From positions 23,979,346-24,043,345 of the forward strand of contig CM020618.1 of assembly GCA_009829735.1 (NCBI GenBank): a DNA stretch of 64,000 nt, read 5' to 3'. Source of the stretch: Pyropia yezoensis (lineage: Eukaryota; Rhodophyta; Bangiophyceae; Bangiales; Bangiaceae). Below are positions 45,100 through 55,976 of the stretch, piece by piece. The position numbers and the translations under genes were made by a program. The first letter of the stretch is position 1. The number at the start of each line of letters is the position of its first letter. Below the pieces are notes generated by a model. It made no database searches, had not been told where the DNA came from, and worked only from the letters and a program-made list of their open reading frames with translations.

Positions 45100-46099
45100 T
45101 AGGGATGGGCAACCGGTCTCAGGAAGCCGGTTGCAAGCGATTTAAACTGGCAAAACACAAGAGTGGGATTTGACCGGTTTCCAACGCTGAGAATCGGACC
45201 AATTGGTTGCCACGTGCCGCGCCACGTAACAGCGCCCACCGCGGCCGGGTGCCGGGATTTTGCGGACGGCGACGCTCGTCGCTTCGCTGCGTCCTGGTCC
45301 ACGCAACGCCCCCCCCCCCCCCCGGGTCCCCCTGGTGCCCCCTGTCCCCAGCGATGCCAGACACTCCTCCCGCTCTTCCTGAGAGTTGCCCTCCACCTCC
45401 CACCCCTGCTCCCGCCCGTTTGTCCATCGTTGCGCGCCCCGCCCTCCCACGGGTCGCCGCAGAAGGTGCGTCCAGCGGTGGACCGGCGGATACAAGAACC
45501 TCCGCGCTGCCGTTGGCGCCCAGGGGATCGTGGTGCCCGGACGGACAGCGCTAGATCAATGAAGCGCTTTTCTTTTGCATGACGAAGAAAGTGCGAGGCA
45601 AAGATGGTTGAAGCAAGACCCTCGTAGTACAGAAATGTAAAAACGACAGGTCCTGTCTTAAGGCGTCACACACGCGGTATGCCCAACGCGTGAAACACGC
45701 GGGAAAAGGGAAAGGTCAGAGAACGCAGCCACCGGAAGCGCGGCGAACGGCGTCAAATGCGGATGCTGACGGGAAATGAGCGTACGGGGGTGCGAGCTGC
45801 CTGCGACAAAAGAGGTGTGGGCGCAGATGGGGGGGATTGAAGTAAAGACAGGAAAAGTGGCTGCGGCGGTGGGTCGCGGGGTGGTAAGCTGCGCGGTGAG
45901 GCAAAATGCGCGCGGTGGTATAGGCAGGCGGGCTAGAACAGCCGTGTGGCAACGGCCCATTCATACCGCGCGCTCCACGCGCCGGGTCAAGTCGCGAGAT
46001 GTGGATGCACCGCGGGTCGCGCAAGAGAATTGGCCTGGTGGCCTCTCGCAACACGCAAGGTGCGAAGCCCCCGTTTCGCGAGTGCCGCGCGCAGATGGC

Positions 46100-46462
46100 T
46101 GTAGCAATATGGTTGTCCGTATTGTGACCCTAATATCAGGGGGGCTACTTCTAACCCTTAACTTTCAATTTGATAGTTCGTACTGGTCACGGTATCTATA
46201 AGTTTCGTATGACCAGAGGGACTTGCATCTTGGGGTGGAGGGTAGTTAGTAGTGTCTCCGAGGGTTTATAACGAGGGGGCCGGTGGCGAATCCACCGCCG
46301 GCCAAGGTAGAACAACAAACCCCTCCCATTTGGGCTCCCATCTTGGTCCCGTGGCTTGCGCTCCAAGGACAGCAACCTTGGCCTCCCGGTGACGTTGGTG
46401 CCGATCCCCCTTGGTGAGTGTTCCCTGAGAGTGGACGTGCGACGGATTCCTATTGTGCTACA
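46100..46462 (+). repeat. element C 5' LTR
   Basis: 363 bp, TGTAGC...GCTACA. TATA-like TTTATAA at 46265-46271, followed by the GGCCGGTGG/CCGCCGGCC hairpin also found in A. Confidence 0.96.
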
Positions 46463-46463
46463 T

Positions 46464-46480
46464 TGGTGGAGCAGCAGGGG
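46464..46480 (+). other. element C primer-binding site
   Basis: TGGTGGAGCAGCAGGGG one base after the 5' LTR, identical in A and B. Confidence 0.75.
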
Positions 46481-46687
46481 ACGGGTTTCCGTCACCCTTG
46501 TGGTGACGCCGTCTTCGGCCCTGGCACACGGATAGGGATCCGGTCCTTTTCTTGTACTCGTGGTGTTGCGACCTGATCGATTGTGTTGAGCTTTTACCTG
46601 TGACTGTGACCTAATGTTACTCTCCCCCATCTACCCCCTCGCTCTCTCATTCGTGGTGGTCGTTGCGTCGGTTGACTGATTGTGACT

Positions 46688-48871
46688 ATGTCTACCCAAG
46701 AGACGGGGAACGTTCAAGATGACGGATCGGCGTCGACGCCGACTCCGGAGGTGACTACGGGAACCGGGATCGGGAACCCGATCGATAACATTGAGACGCC
46801 AATGCTTTCCGGTGCCGGATCGACGTTTGGCACGGCTCGGACGGCAGGAGGCGGGGGCCCGCCTCAACTGTCGTCGACCGACCTCAGTCCGCCGCCTCCT
46901 TCACCAGGGGATTCCCTGATGGCATCATTGGCCCGCATCGAGGCCCGGTTTTCCGGGCTCGACGCCCGTCAAGATCGGACGGAGGACGCAATGGCAGTGT
47001 TGATGTCAACACGGCACACGACGGGACCCCGTCGTGTTCCTCCCACACCGGTACGGTTCGAACCGGCCGGACTACTTTCGGAGTCCACCAGGGTCAATCC
47101 CGGGGTTGCTACTCCTGGACAACCCCCGGACACAATGGGGTATGGGTCCGACTCGTCGGCAGAGTTGGAACGGAGTCACACGGAGCGATACGCTCGGAGC
47201 ACCCGAAGCGGACTCCGCAGACACGACCCGGCAGATACGTACGCCGGGGGAGAGTCGGTTATTGGGGGAGGGGGTACCCTCTCGCAGTACCCCCACGACG
47301 AAGGAGGCCCGGCAACTCGGGTTCCCGAGGTGCCGACGCCTGAAGTACCATCTTCAGTGGTGGAAGCTATGACCGCGCAGGTAACTGCGAGCCTACTGAA
47401 GCGGATGGAGTCCGATGAGTTCGCTCATCAACTGGCTAAGCGACTGGATATCCAGGACGCTGACACGGAGATCGTCAACGAGGTCTTCCGGTCGGTTCTT
47501 ACTCCGGAACGTTATCGTTTGGAGGACCGCTCTACCACCGTATCGGAATCGATGCGTAATACGTCGCATCGGGCGATCCGCTCTATGCAGACCCTTATGA
47601 AGGGAGTCCCTTTGTTCGGGGGGCCGAACGGACGCCCGTTGGCAGTCATCGGCTTCTTGACTAGCTTCAAGGCAGCCGCAGACAAGGCGCTCGTTAACGA
47701 GGGGCTGGCCCTGGAGATCCTCCCGTTCTTTGTTGATGAACGGGTGCGAGGCATTCTTCGCCAGGCATCCCCGATGCCGGGAATGAGGGTCGCGGCCACC
47801 CCCATGGATTACCGTGGGATATTGAAGGAGCTGCTGAGCAGCTACCTCAGTGAGGACAAGTGCGAGGACCACTATCGGGCCCTTCGCACTGCCACCGCCC
47901 AGTCCTGGGAGGATGAGGAGATGTTTGGACGCCGGATCCAAGAGCTCGACTACGAGCTGGGGAAGCTCCTCGGAGAAGGGGAGCTACGGGCCATCCTGTT
48001 CGCAGGAGTACCCAACTACGTGCGGATATCCGCACGGGGCGCCAACACGGCACGGACGAACTTCAGTCGACTGATGCATATGTGCAAGTCCCTAGGGGAC
48101 GCCTACCGGGTTCTACACCCGGAGTGTGGCTTGGCCCCGAAGCCCAAGGGCGGGGGAGGCAAGCCCAGTCTTACCCCGGTACCGAGGCAAGAGAAGGTGG
48201 AACGTAAGGCCGCACCAGTACTGGTGGCGACCGAACATACCCCTATTGGTGAGGGTGACCCTCTAGTCGACCAACAGGGCCACCTGTTGCTACCGGCGAC
48301 GCCGGTGATTGATGAACATGGTACGGTAGCGTACATCGCCCCGGCTGGAACCCAGTTCCAGGTCAACGAAGGAACGGGACGGCGCGTCCCGTATGTGCGG
48401 ACTACGGGGTACTCCCCGGTGACGGGTAACCCTCACCAACCCTTGCCAACATGGGCGGTGCGCACGGAGGCACCTCCGCAGATTGCGGGCCGACCCAACC
48501 GGTTGGGGGAGTCCATGTTCCGGTTGACCCAAGGACCCAAGGCCTACCAGGGAGCAGGCACTCGGGCGCCCGAGGGAGGCAACCGTAGCTACGGGGCTAC
48601 CCCGATGCGACCTCAAGGGGGGACCGGCACGTCCGGATGTATGTTGTGTGGGGATCCCCAGCACTGGGTGTCTTCCTGCCCACTCATCCCCGAGGAGTCT
48701 CGGCGGGCAGCGGCGCAACGCAAGGCATCCACCGGGGGGTATCCCGCCCGAGCACCCGGACCCGCACCGGGTAGGCAGCCAGCTCCAGGTGGAGTACTGG
48801 CCGTCGAGGGGGCACCTCCTCAGCCGGATGTCCCGGCGGACAGCACCCTACCAAGGGCGGGAAACGAGTAA
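46688..48871 (+). CDS. gag: element C Gag
   Basis: A 727-residue gag from the ATG at 46688 (the upstream GTG at 46682 is not a likely start). It has a disordered Ser/Thr/Pro-rich N-terminal third. A capsid-like helical part follows (about residues 260-470, with IRSMQTLMKGVPLFGG and YLSEDKCEDHYRAL). The zinc knuckle CMLCGDPQHWVSSC is CX2CX4HX4C. The tail ends AGNE before TAA 48869-48871. The heptamer GGGAAAC lies six bases before the stop's first base plus GAG. Packages the element's RNA by family knowledge. Confidence 0.93.
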   Translation: MSTQETGNVQDDGSASTPTPEVTTGTGIGNPIDNIETPMLSGAGSTFGTARTAGGGGPPQLSSTDLSPPPPSPGDSLMASLARIEARFSGLDARQDRTEDAMAVLMSTRHTTGPRRVPPTPVRFEPAGLLSESTRVNPGVATPGQPPDTMGYGSDSSAELERSHTERYARSTRSGLRRHDPADTYAGGESVIGGGGTLSQYPHDEGGPATRVPEVPTPEVPSSVVEAMTAQVTASLLKRMESDEFAHQLAKRLDIQDADTEIVNEVFRSVLTPERYRLEDRSTTVSESMRNTSHRAIRSMQTLMKGVPLFGGPNGRPLAVIGFLTSFKAAADKALVNEGLALEILPFFVDERVRGILRQASPMPGMRVAATPMDYRGILKELLSSYLSEDKCEDHYRALRTATAQSWEDEEMFGRRIQELDYELGKLLGEGELRAILFAGVPNYVRISARGANTARTNFSRLMHMCKSLGDAYRVLHPECGLAPKPKGGGGKPSLTPVPRQEKVERKAAPVLVATEHTPIGEGDPLVDQQGHLLLPATPVIDEHGTVAYIAPAGTQFQVNEGTGRRVPYVRTTGYSPVTGNPHQPLPTWAVRTEAPPQIAGRPNRLGESMFRLTQGPKAYQGAGTRAPEGGNRSYGATPMRPQGGTGTSGCMLCGDPQHWVSSCPLIPEESRRAAAQRKASTGGYPARAPGPAPGRQPAPGGVLAVEGAPPQPDVPADSTLPRAGNE
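48859..48865 (+). promoter_or_regulatory. -1 frameshift heptamer of element C
   Basis: GGGAAAC in phase with gag codons GGA AAC, then GAG TAA. Pol is in the -1 frame and open across this point. Possible downstream pairing: CCGGGG (48884-48889) with CCCCGG (48916-48921), with an 18-base spacer, so the stimulator is less certain than in B. Confidence 0.8.
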
Positions 48872-48879
48872 GAGGAAGG

Positions 48880-51800
48880 ATGACCGGGGGGCGCTGGGGT
48901 CACCCAAGCAAGCCACCCCGGAGTACCGCGGGGAAAGCCCCACGGAGAGCGCGGTTGAGCCGACGCCGCATCAACCCCCGGGTACACCTTCCGGCCCCGA
49001 CGACACGGCGTCAGGGGATTGATGACCAACCTCCAAGGTTGGGAGGAGAGGACGGGAAGCCCCGTCACGTTGAACCAGACAAGGGCCCTGTTCAGGATGC
49101 CCGAGCTACACCGGATATCGGTGTAGGACATGTGTTGTTTACCTTGGAGAACTTCAAGGTATCAGCCACACTGGGGGTTGACCCCCAGTCGACACGATCG
49201 TACTACCCTGTACTGGACACAGGGGCTGGACCCAACCTTATCCGGAAGGATACCCTCCCGGACAAGTGGCTTCCACGAGTCAGAGTGACTCGGGGACCCA
49301 CCATCAAGGACGCGAATGGTCGACTCATTCGTACGACCGCAGCGATGTCGCTGCAGGTTACCATCGGGGATCTCACCACGGAAGTTGACTTCCTGGTATG
49401 TGAAACGCTATCGGTGCCCTGCATACTGGGGTGCACCTTCATCAACGTTCACGTTGATGCAATCCGGCCAGGCCGGAGGACCGTCGAGCTTCAAGAAGCC
49501 GACGGGACGAAGCGAGGACACACGGCTATCGTCAGGGACCTGACGCTACAAGGAAGCCACGTTAACGTGGCTGAGGTGTACGCAAGCGTCGAGCCGAAGA
49601 CACTTCGGTTGGCCAAGCGAACTCGCTTTGAGCCGTTGTCAGAGACAGTCCTCCCGGTTAACTGCGACCTCGCAGGCATCTGCAGAGTCCAGTCCAACCT
49701 ACGGACGTACAAGCGCCATGGGTTGACCATGGCCAACGGTCTCATAGACCTCCCAGCAGGAGGGTCGTCCCTCCTAGTGATGGCGAACTACCGCCGTAAG
49801 GCAGTCACCCTCCCGAAGGGAACTATCCTCGGGATTGCCGAACTCTACGAAGGAGATATCCTTACCCCTGATAAGGAAGGTCAAGTGGAACCACTGGAAG
49901 TACTGGCGGTCGCCGAGACCACCGAGCGACAGCAACCCGATGACGGGAAGCCTAACCCATCGGCGGCTCCGGCGGACCTGCCGCCAAAGGACCAAGAGGC
50001 CTTGAAGGCACTGGCCGAGGCTGACCTCGACCACCTTCCCCCTTCGGTAGCCGAAGGGGTACGACGGATGCTAAGAAAGCATGACGTTATGTGGACAGGC
50101 GGGGCCTTGGGGACCATTGGGGCAACCCAACATCGTATAGACCTGGTACCAGGCGCACGACCCGCCCGGTCACAACCGCACCGAGCGGGACCTATGCAAC
50201 GAGAGATCGTTGATGGAGAAGTGAAGAGGATGAGTGAAGCTAAGGTGATCCGACCTTCGATGTCGGAATGGGGTGCCCCAGTCGTTATTGTGCCGAAGAA
50301 GGATCAAACCCCTCGGTTTTGCATCGATTATCGACGCCTCAACTTGGTTACCAAGAAGGACTCATACCCTTTACCAAGGATGGATGAATGCATCGACTCC
50401 CTGGGGGAGGCTACGGTGTTTACCACCATCGACTGCAACGCCGGATACTGGCAGATCCCGGTGGCGGACGAGGATATCCCCAAGACGGCATTCTTCTGTC
50501 ACAGTGGAGTGTACGAGTTCCTAAGGATGCCCTTCGGATTGTCCAACGCCCCCGCTACATTCCAGCGGGCTATCGACATCATACTGTCGGGGGTGAAGTG
50601 GCGTAACTGCCTAGTGTACCTCGATGACGTCATCGTCTTCTCGCGTAACATGGATGACCATGTACAACATGTTGACGAGGTACTCACCCTCTTGAGGAAC
50701 GCCGGGGTAACCCTGCGTCTGAAGAAGTGCGCCTTCTTCCAACAGACGGTCGAATATCTGGGTCACCAGATAACCCCTGGTAAACTAGGGGTACTCGAAG
50801 CCAATACCCGGGCACTCCGGGATGCCCGGTTCCCTAACACCCAGACGCAGCTCAAGAGCTTCCTGGGAATGTGCAATGTATACCGACGGTTCGTCAAGGA
50901 CTTCGCTCGGATAGCTAAACCGTTAACGGTTCTTACGAGCAGTACCTTACCCAAGGTACTCCAACCCCCTTCGCCTAGCGAAGAGGAGGCATTCGAGTCG
51001 CTGAAGCGAGCCCTACTAGCCCCACCCGTCCTTGCGTTACCGCATAGACGGGGTACCTTCGTCATCGATGTCGATGCGTGTGATACACAAGTGGGATGCA
51101 CCCTGTTACAGGGAGAGACGTTGATCGGTACCGATAACGTTATCCCGGACCTACGTCCGGTAGGGTACTTCAGCCGGACACTCAACCCGGCTGAGCGGAA
51201 CTATAGTGCCACCGAGCGTGAATGCCTCGGAGTTATATGGGCAGTGCAACTGCTCCGTCCATACCTGGAAGGCTCCAGGTTCATCGTGAGGTCCGACCAC
51301 GAACCCCTACGATGGCTCCTCAACCTTGGTGACAAGGATTCCGATAGCCATGGGAGGCTAGCCCGATGGAGGCTGAAGATGGCCGAGCACGACTACCGCA
51401 CGGTGTATAAGGCTGGGTCAACCCACCACCTCGGAGACGCGTTGTCTCGACTCGACACCCCGAGCGGGGATACCCGCCCGGTGGACGAGGACATCCCGGT
51501 AGTACCGGTGTGCATGGTGGGTAATGCTACCCAGGGTATGGCTGACCATACCGTGGCACACCTTGCGTGCCCATTGACCCTCGCGGACTTCCGCGAGGCA
51601 CAGGCCAACGACGATGACTGTAGACGTCATCGTGCTAACCTCCTGGCCGGTACGGCCGGCATCTTCTCCGAGAACGAAGACGGACTCATATACCGGCGGG
51701 CACCCGCCGATGGACGACATCAAGTCGTGGTTCCCGTGTCCTTACGGCAAGCCGTCATGAAACGAGAACATGAGAACCCTACAGCCGGACACCCGGGGGG

Positions 51801-53046
51801 TTCGCGCATGTTCGCAGCAATGCGAAGGTTCTTCTACTGGCCAGCAATGGCCGTCGACGTGGTCGACCACGTACGGGGATGCCACCCCTGTGCACGTAAC
51901 CGCATGAGTCTACATAGGCGGGCGTCTGCCATGAAGCTATTCCCACCTGATGGGCCCAACGAGCAAGTCGCTATCGACATACTTGGGCCACTTCCGATAA
52001 CGGAAGAAGGGAACAGGTACATCCTGGTCATGTCTGACCGCTTCACTAAGCTGTCAAGAGCGGCAGCCATCCCGAATGATACGGCATACACGATCATGAA
52101 CGCAGTGGTTGACCACTGGATCAGTGCATACGGAGTCATGAAGCAACTCCTCTCCGATAACGGAGCAAACCTTACGTCGGCATTCTGCACTAAGGTCCTG
52201 GGCATGTTCGGTATCGAACCACGTCGGGCATCCGACTACCACCCGCAGTCCAACGGGCAGGTGGAGCGGTTCAACCGCACCATCGTAAAGATGCTACAGT
52301 GCTACGTGGCCGAGCACACGAACACTTGGGACAGGCTTCTGTCCGTACTCACCCTGGCATACAATGCCAGGCCACATCGGAGCACAAACATTGCTCCGCT
52401 GGAGTGGGTCATGCCACTAGGCGTCGGTAACCTGACGCTACCACCCGGCAGGTGCACTCGGTATGATACACCGAAGGGCCGACCCGCCGAACGCATCCAC
52501 CTAGCTTGGTTGGCCAAGCTATCGTGGATGATTCCTAAGCTCAAGGGTGCCCTTGACAGAACACAACTTCGGTATAAGAAGAACTTCGACGCCCGACTAC
52601 GGGTGCGCAACGCTACCCTGGTAACAGGTGACTGGGTCTATATCAGACACCAGAAGTTCCGAGGGAACAAGCTTATGCAACCGGTCAAGGGACCGTACCA
52701 GATCCTCCACAGAGATGACCACTCTGTTATCTTACACTCCGATACGGAGATCCAACGCATCAGTATGAATGATGTCACACCTGCTCCGAAGCCGGAACAG
52801 CCTCAGCCGGTACCGGCTGGGTTGCTACATGAAGCTCTTACAACCCACCGGTCGGATGACCCGGTGGGACCGGATGGGATTCCATACCAAGTAGAGAGCG
52901 TGGTCGGACACACCGACCCGGACATACCAGGACCCTGGTACGTCAAGGTTATGTGGGTCGGATACGACTCACCCACCTGGGAACAGGCGGCGAATATACC
53001 CCGCCAACTCCTCATGCCGTACATGAGGCGACGACGCCTCCTGTAA
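48880..53046 (+). CDS. pol: element C Pol polyprotein (protease, RT, RNase H, integrase, chromodomain)
   Basis: A 1,388-residue open frame from the ATG at 48880; by frameshift it would join gag at 48862. Protease LDTGAGPNLIR is at residues 112-122. RT has FCIDYRRLN (about 480), NAGYWQIP and YLDDVIVFS (about 579). RNase H has IDVDACDTQVGC (about 728) and DHEPLRWLL. The integrase zinc domain is HENPTAGHPG...CHPCARN (963-1003). The catalytic triad is Asp in AIDILG (about 1031), Asp in LLSDNG (about 1090) and Glu in NGQVERFN (about 1126). A basic region with VKGPYQIL follows. The chromodomain is YQVESVVGHTD...WYVKVMWVGYDSPTWE (1335-1385). All catalytic residues are present, unlike in A, B and D. 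Confidence 0.95.
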   Translation: MTGGRWGHPSKPPRSTAGKAPRRARLSRRRINPRVHLPAPTTRRQGIDDQPPRLGGEDGKPRHVEPDKGPVQDARATPDIGVGHVLFTLENFKVSATLGVDPQSTRSYYPVLDTGAGPNLIRKDTLPDKWLPRVRVTRGPTIKDANGRLIRTTAAMSLQVTIGDLTTEVDFLVCETLSVPCILGCTFINVHVDAIRPGRRTVELQEADGTKRGHTAIVRDLTLQGSHVNVAEVYASVEPKTLRLAKRTRFEPLSETVLPVNCDLAGICRVQSNLRTYKRHGLTMANGLIDLPAGGSSLLVMANYRRKAVTLPKGTILGIAELYEGDILTPDKEGQVEPLEVLAVAETTERQQPDDGKPNPSAAPADLPPKDQEALKALAEADLDHLPPSVAEGVRRMLRKHDVMWTGGALGTIGATQHRIDLVPGARPARSQPHRAGPMQREIVDGEVKRMSEAKVIRPSMSEWGAPVVIVPKKDQTPRFCIDYRRLNLVTKKDSYPLPRMDECIDSLGEATVFTTIDCNAGYWQIPVADEDIPKTAFFCHSGVYEFLRMPFGLSNAPATFQRAIDIILSGVKWRNCLVYLDDVIVFSRNMDDHVQHVDEVLTLLRNAGVTLRLKKCAFFQQTVEYLGHQITPGKLGVLEANTRALRDARFPNTQTQLKSFLGMCNVYRRFVKDFARIAKPLTVLTSSTLPKVLQPPSPSEEEAFESLKRALLAPPVLALPHRRGTFVIDVDACDTQVGCTLLQGETLIGTDNVIPDLRPVGYFSRTLNPAERNYSATERECLGVIWAVQLLRPYLEGSRFIVRSDHEPLRWLLNLGDKDSDSHGRLARWRLKMAEHDYRTVYKAGSTHHLGDALSRLDTPSGDTRPVDEDIPVVPVCMVGNATQGMADHTVAHLACPLTLADFREAQANDDDCRRHRANLLAGTAGIFSENEDGLIYRRAPADGRHQVVVPVSLRQAVMKREHENPTAGHPGGSRMFAAMRRFFYWPAMAVDVVDHVRGCHPCARNRMSLHRRASAMKLFPPDGPNEQVAIDILGPLPITEEGNRYILVMSDRFTKLSRAAAIPNDTAYTIMNAVVDHWISAYGVMKQLLSDNGANLTSAFCTKVLGMFGIEPRRASDYHPQSNGQVERFNRTIVKMLQCYVAEHTNTWDRLLSVLTLAYNARPHRSTNIAPLEWVMPLGVGNLTLPPGRCTRYDTPKGRPAERIHLAWLAKLSWMIPKLKGALDRTQLRYKKNFDARLRVRNATLVTGDWVYIRHQKFRGNKLMQPVKGPYQILHRDDHSVILHSDTEIQRISMNDVTPAPKPEQPQPVPAGLLHEALTTHRSDDPVGPDGIPYQVESVVGHTDPDIPGPWYVKVMWVGYDSPTWEQAANIPRQLLMPYMRRRRLL

Positions 53047-53527
53047 CAACCCAACCGACACCGACTTCGGCTGTTGGGGGGTGAGGCTTATACCTACTAA
53101 GTAGGGTGTGACATGGTTACGGCAGACTTAGGTTTCTAAGTCAAATCAGACTTAGGTTTCTAAGTCGAACCAAGCTTAGGTAACTAAGTAGAGCTAAGCT
53201 TAGGTAACTAAGTAAAAACCTGAACCTTAATAAGTTAACTTAAAGGTAAAGGCTAACTCCGATAATATCGAAGTAACTAGGAAGCTTACACGGGAGGATG
53301 ACCTCCCCAAGCCAAGACACAAAGTGAGGGAGGATAACCTCCCCAAGCATGAACCAACCGGAAGAAGTTGGGCGGGAGGCAAGGCACCACTGAGCCAGAA
53401 GGGGTACTCCCCAGGGCAGCAAACAGAGGCAAGCAATGCCCCCAGCGGGGGATGAGTTTATACTCACTACTACCCGTCGACCATAAGGGTTGCCGGGGCC
53501 CTCTCCCTCACAAACAAATAGCACTCC
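53047..53527. repeat. element C convergent-end spacer with four tandem hairpins
   Basis: Between the pol stop (+) and the antisense stop (-). From 53125 to 53212 there are four hairpins at a 24-bp period. The first two are GACTTAG-GTTT-CTAAGTC; the next two are CTTAG-GTAA-CTAAG. Every hairpin is symmetrical and would form in transcripts from either strand. Confidence 0.85.
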
Positions 53528-55976
53528 TCAGTGGGTAGACCCACTGCCCGAGGGAGGCCACTCACGCGTAAGCGCGTATACCTCCGTGCTCCACCGGTCG
53601 GCAATGTCACGACGGTCGACCACCCGAGTTACCTCGGTGCATAGCTGGACGAGGGTGCTGCGGCCAGCCTCCACGTCCTCCAGAGCTTTCTGGAGGCGGT
53701 CCAGCACGCCACCAAAGCAACGCGCTGACCCAACCAGCGCAGCACCTGGGGGGATATCCCCCCAGCTAACAGAGAGACCCCCACGCATTGCGCGGGTAAC
53801 AAGGGCGTCAACGCCTTCATACCAGAGACGGGGACCCCCGTCATGTAGGACAGGAGCGGGACGTGACACTGGCGCAGCCAGAGGAGCCACAGGAGCCGAC
53901 ACAGCTACCACCGGAGCCGGTGGCACCTGATACGAGGCCCGGTAGGACCCTACCGAAGGGGCTCCACCGTAACCACGGCGGTACTCCGCCCGACGACGGG
54001 ACACCTCACGCTCCCCACCCACAGAGCCCCACTCTCGGGGACGACGGCCAACCGCCGCCGGCATCGGGTTACCGAACCACGGAGCAAGGACCTGAAGAGG
54101 GTCATGGATAACCATGGGAATACCCAGGTCAGGAACGGCCTCGGTGGACGCCCACCCATGGCAACTAGGCTCACCCGGCTGAGTACGCCGGACACGCAAC
54201 GAGTGACGAGGCAAGGGGGAAGCCCCAGCCTGCGGGTCCCGGTACGGGGGAAGGGCCAACACCCCAGCCCAGTTCACGGCATCGTGAACAGCCAGCAGGG
54301 CTTCGAACTCCCGGGCCAACCCGGTCTTGGCGGCTATCAGATCCACGCCCAACTGCGCGATGTGCCGACGGACACCCGTCGGAAGATGAAACAGACGACC
54401 CTGCCGGCGGACGGACAGCAAGAAGGATGAAGCCTGCCCGAGGGTAACCTCAAGGGTGAAGGTACCCTGCAACGGGTGGACCGGCCGGGAGGCCAACACA
54501 CTCCCGAAGTATCGGAGGCAGGAGCCGGTGTCAAACCGGAAAGCAGGGGCGGGTTCCCACCCCTCCTGCCATAGCGGCGGGCGCACGGGAGTGTATACCG
54601 GAGCACGACCGTTGCCGGTCTGCAACGCACACGTTATATCCGTGCGGAACGCATCCGCCATGACACCATGGTTACGTCGCCAACTCGACGCCGACTTCAA
54701 CCCCGCCATGGGCGGGTAGGGAGCCGTCAACGACAGATACGGGGGTACCCCCGGGTAGTAGTCAACGTCGGGATACCGACCGGTACGGCTCACCGTCTCC
54801 CCAAACGCAACCGGCTCCGCCGCCGCCGCAATCCCCCGAGCACTAGCCGGGTAGTCAATCTCCCGCGGCAACGCGGGGGCAATCAAGTCGCAGACCCCGA
54901 AGTTGGGGTCGAGGTAGACCTCCACCCCGTCCCACCCGGGTGCGCCAGAGCTGCGCATGCCGGTCGTCCGGCTGACTCAGGATCCAATGGTGTTCCACCC
55001 GGACCGCGTTCGGCTGGTTGACCAGCCGCACCAACTCCCGCTCCCAGCACGGGTCCACCTTGACGCGCCGGGAGGATTCTCCACGGGGATGCACCAGGTG
55101 GAAGTCCACCCGCATACGCCCATCGGACTCCATCGACTCTTGCACCGTGAGGCCTCGAACCCGAGCCACCAAGTCGGACACCGACATGGCGGGTTGACCC
55201 GCCGCCACGGCGACGCCGCCACCCAACGGGGCAACCCGGGCAGGACCAGGAAGAATCGGGGGCGCCGGGGGACGCACCACCGGCAGAGGGGCCGACGTCG
55301 GAGATGGACGAGGCCGAGGAGGAAGAAGAAGGGCGGGCGCCCGCCCGGAGTAACTCCCGGTGTCAACCGCCATGGGAGAAGGAGCGTCTTGACCGCTCGA
55401 CGCCCGCGGCACCGCAGGTACGGCACCGGCGCCGGCACCACCCGTCGGCGTAGCCCCCGCCTCGGAAGGGGAAGGCACTTGGACAGCCTCCGGAGCCGGA
55501 GCCCCGGCCGTGCGGACACCCGCACCGTCTTGACCCGCCGCACCGGGTGTCGCACCGCCACCACCACCCGCGTCAACGTCGGGACCGCCTCGAGGAGTCA
55601 CCGCCCGGACACCCGGACCACCTTGACCAGCCGGAGTCGGCTGCGGGTTGCGACCTCCGCCGCAGGGCGGACCATCTTGAGGTACCTGCGGTGAGCCGGC
55701 ATCGGCACCAGGCCCCATCCGGGCAGCCGGCAGAGAGGGGGTAGAAGCCGCCACGCGCGGTTGACCGCCGGGTTGACCTCCGGCCGACGGCACCGTCGTG
55801 CCGCTGCACACGGACGACAGTCCTCCGGCCGACAGACGGACGGACACCGCAGGCCCGTCGTCGTCAGACGAGCTCACCCCGTAACGCGCGGCGTCGGGAC
55901 CGACAGGCGCGTCGTCCTCCATCTCCTCCCCGATCAGGAGGTCTTCCTCCTCTTCAAGCACCTGGGGATAGGACAT
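53528..55976 (-). pseudogene. element C antisense ORF (about 816 codons, one frameshift)
   Basis: Minus-strand gene from the ATG at 55976 (MSYPQVLEEEEDLLIGEEME) to the TGA at 53528-53530. The first 110 residues are acidic and Ser-rich; then comes a long Pro/Gly/Ala-rich disordered stretch to about residue 260. The rest looks folded (WERELVRLVNQPNAVRVEHHW, LDPNFGVCDLIAPALPREIDY, RLFHLPTGVRRHIAQLGVDL, then a helical C-terminus). One extra base near 54925-54945 against A breaks the frame between GRGGGLPRPQ and VEVYLDPNFG. No known domain, membrane span or signal peptide. It may be regulatory, Gag-like or an accessory protein. Confidence 0.78.
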
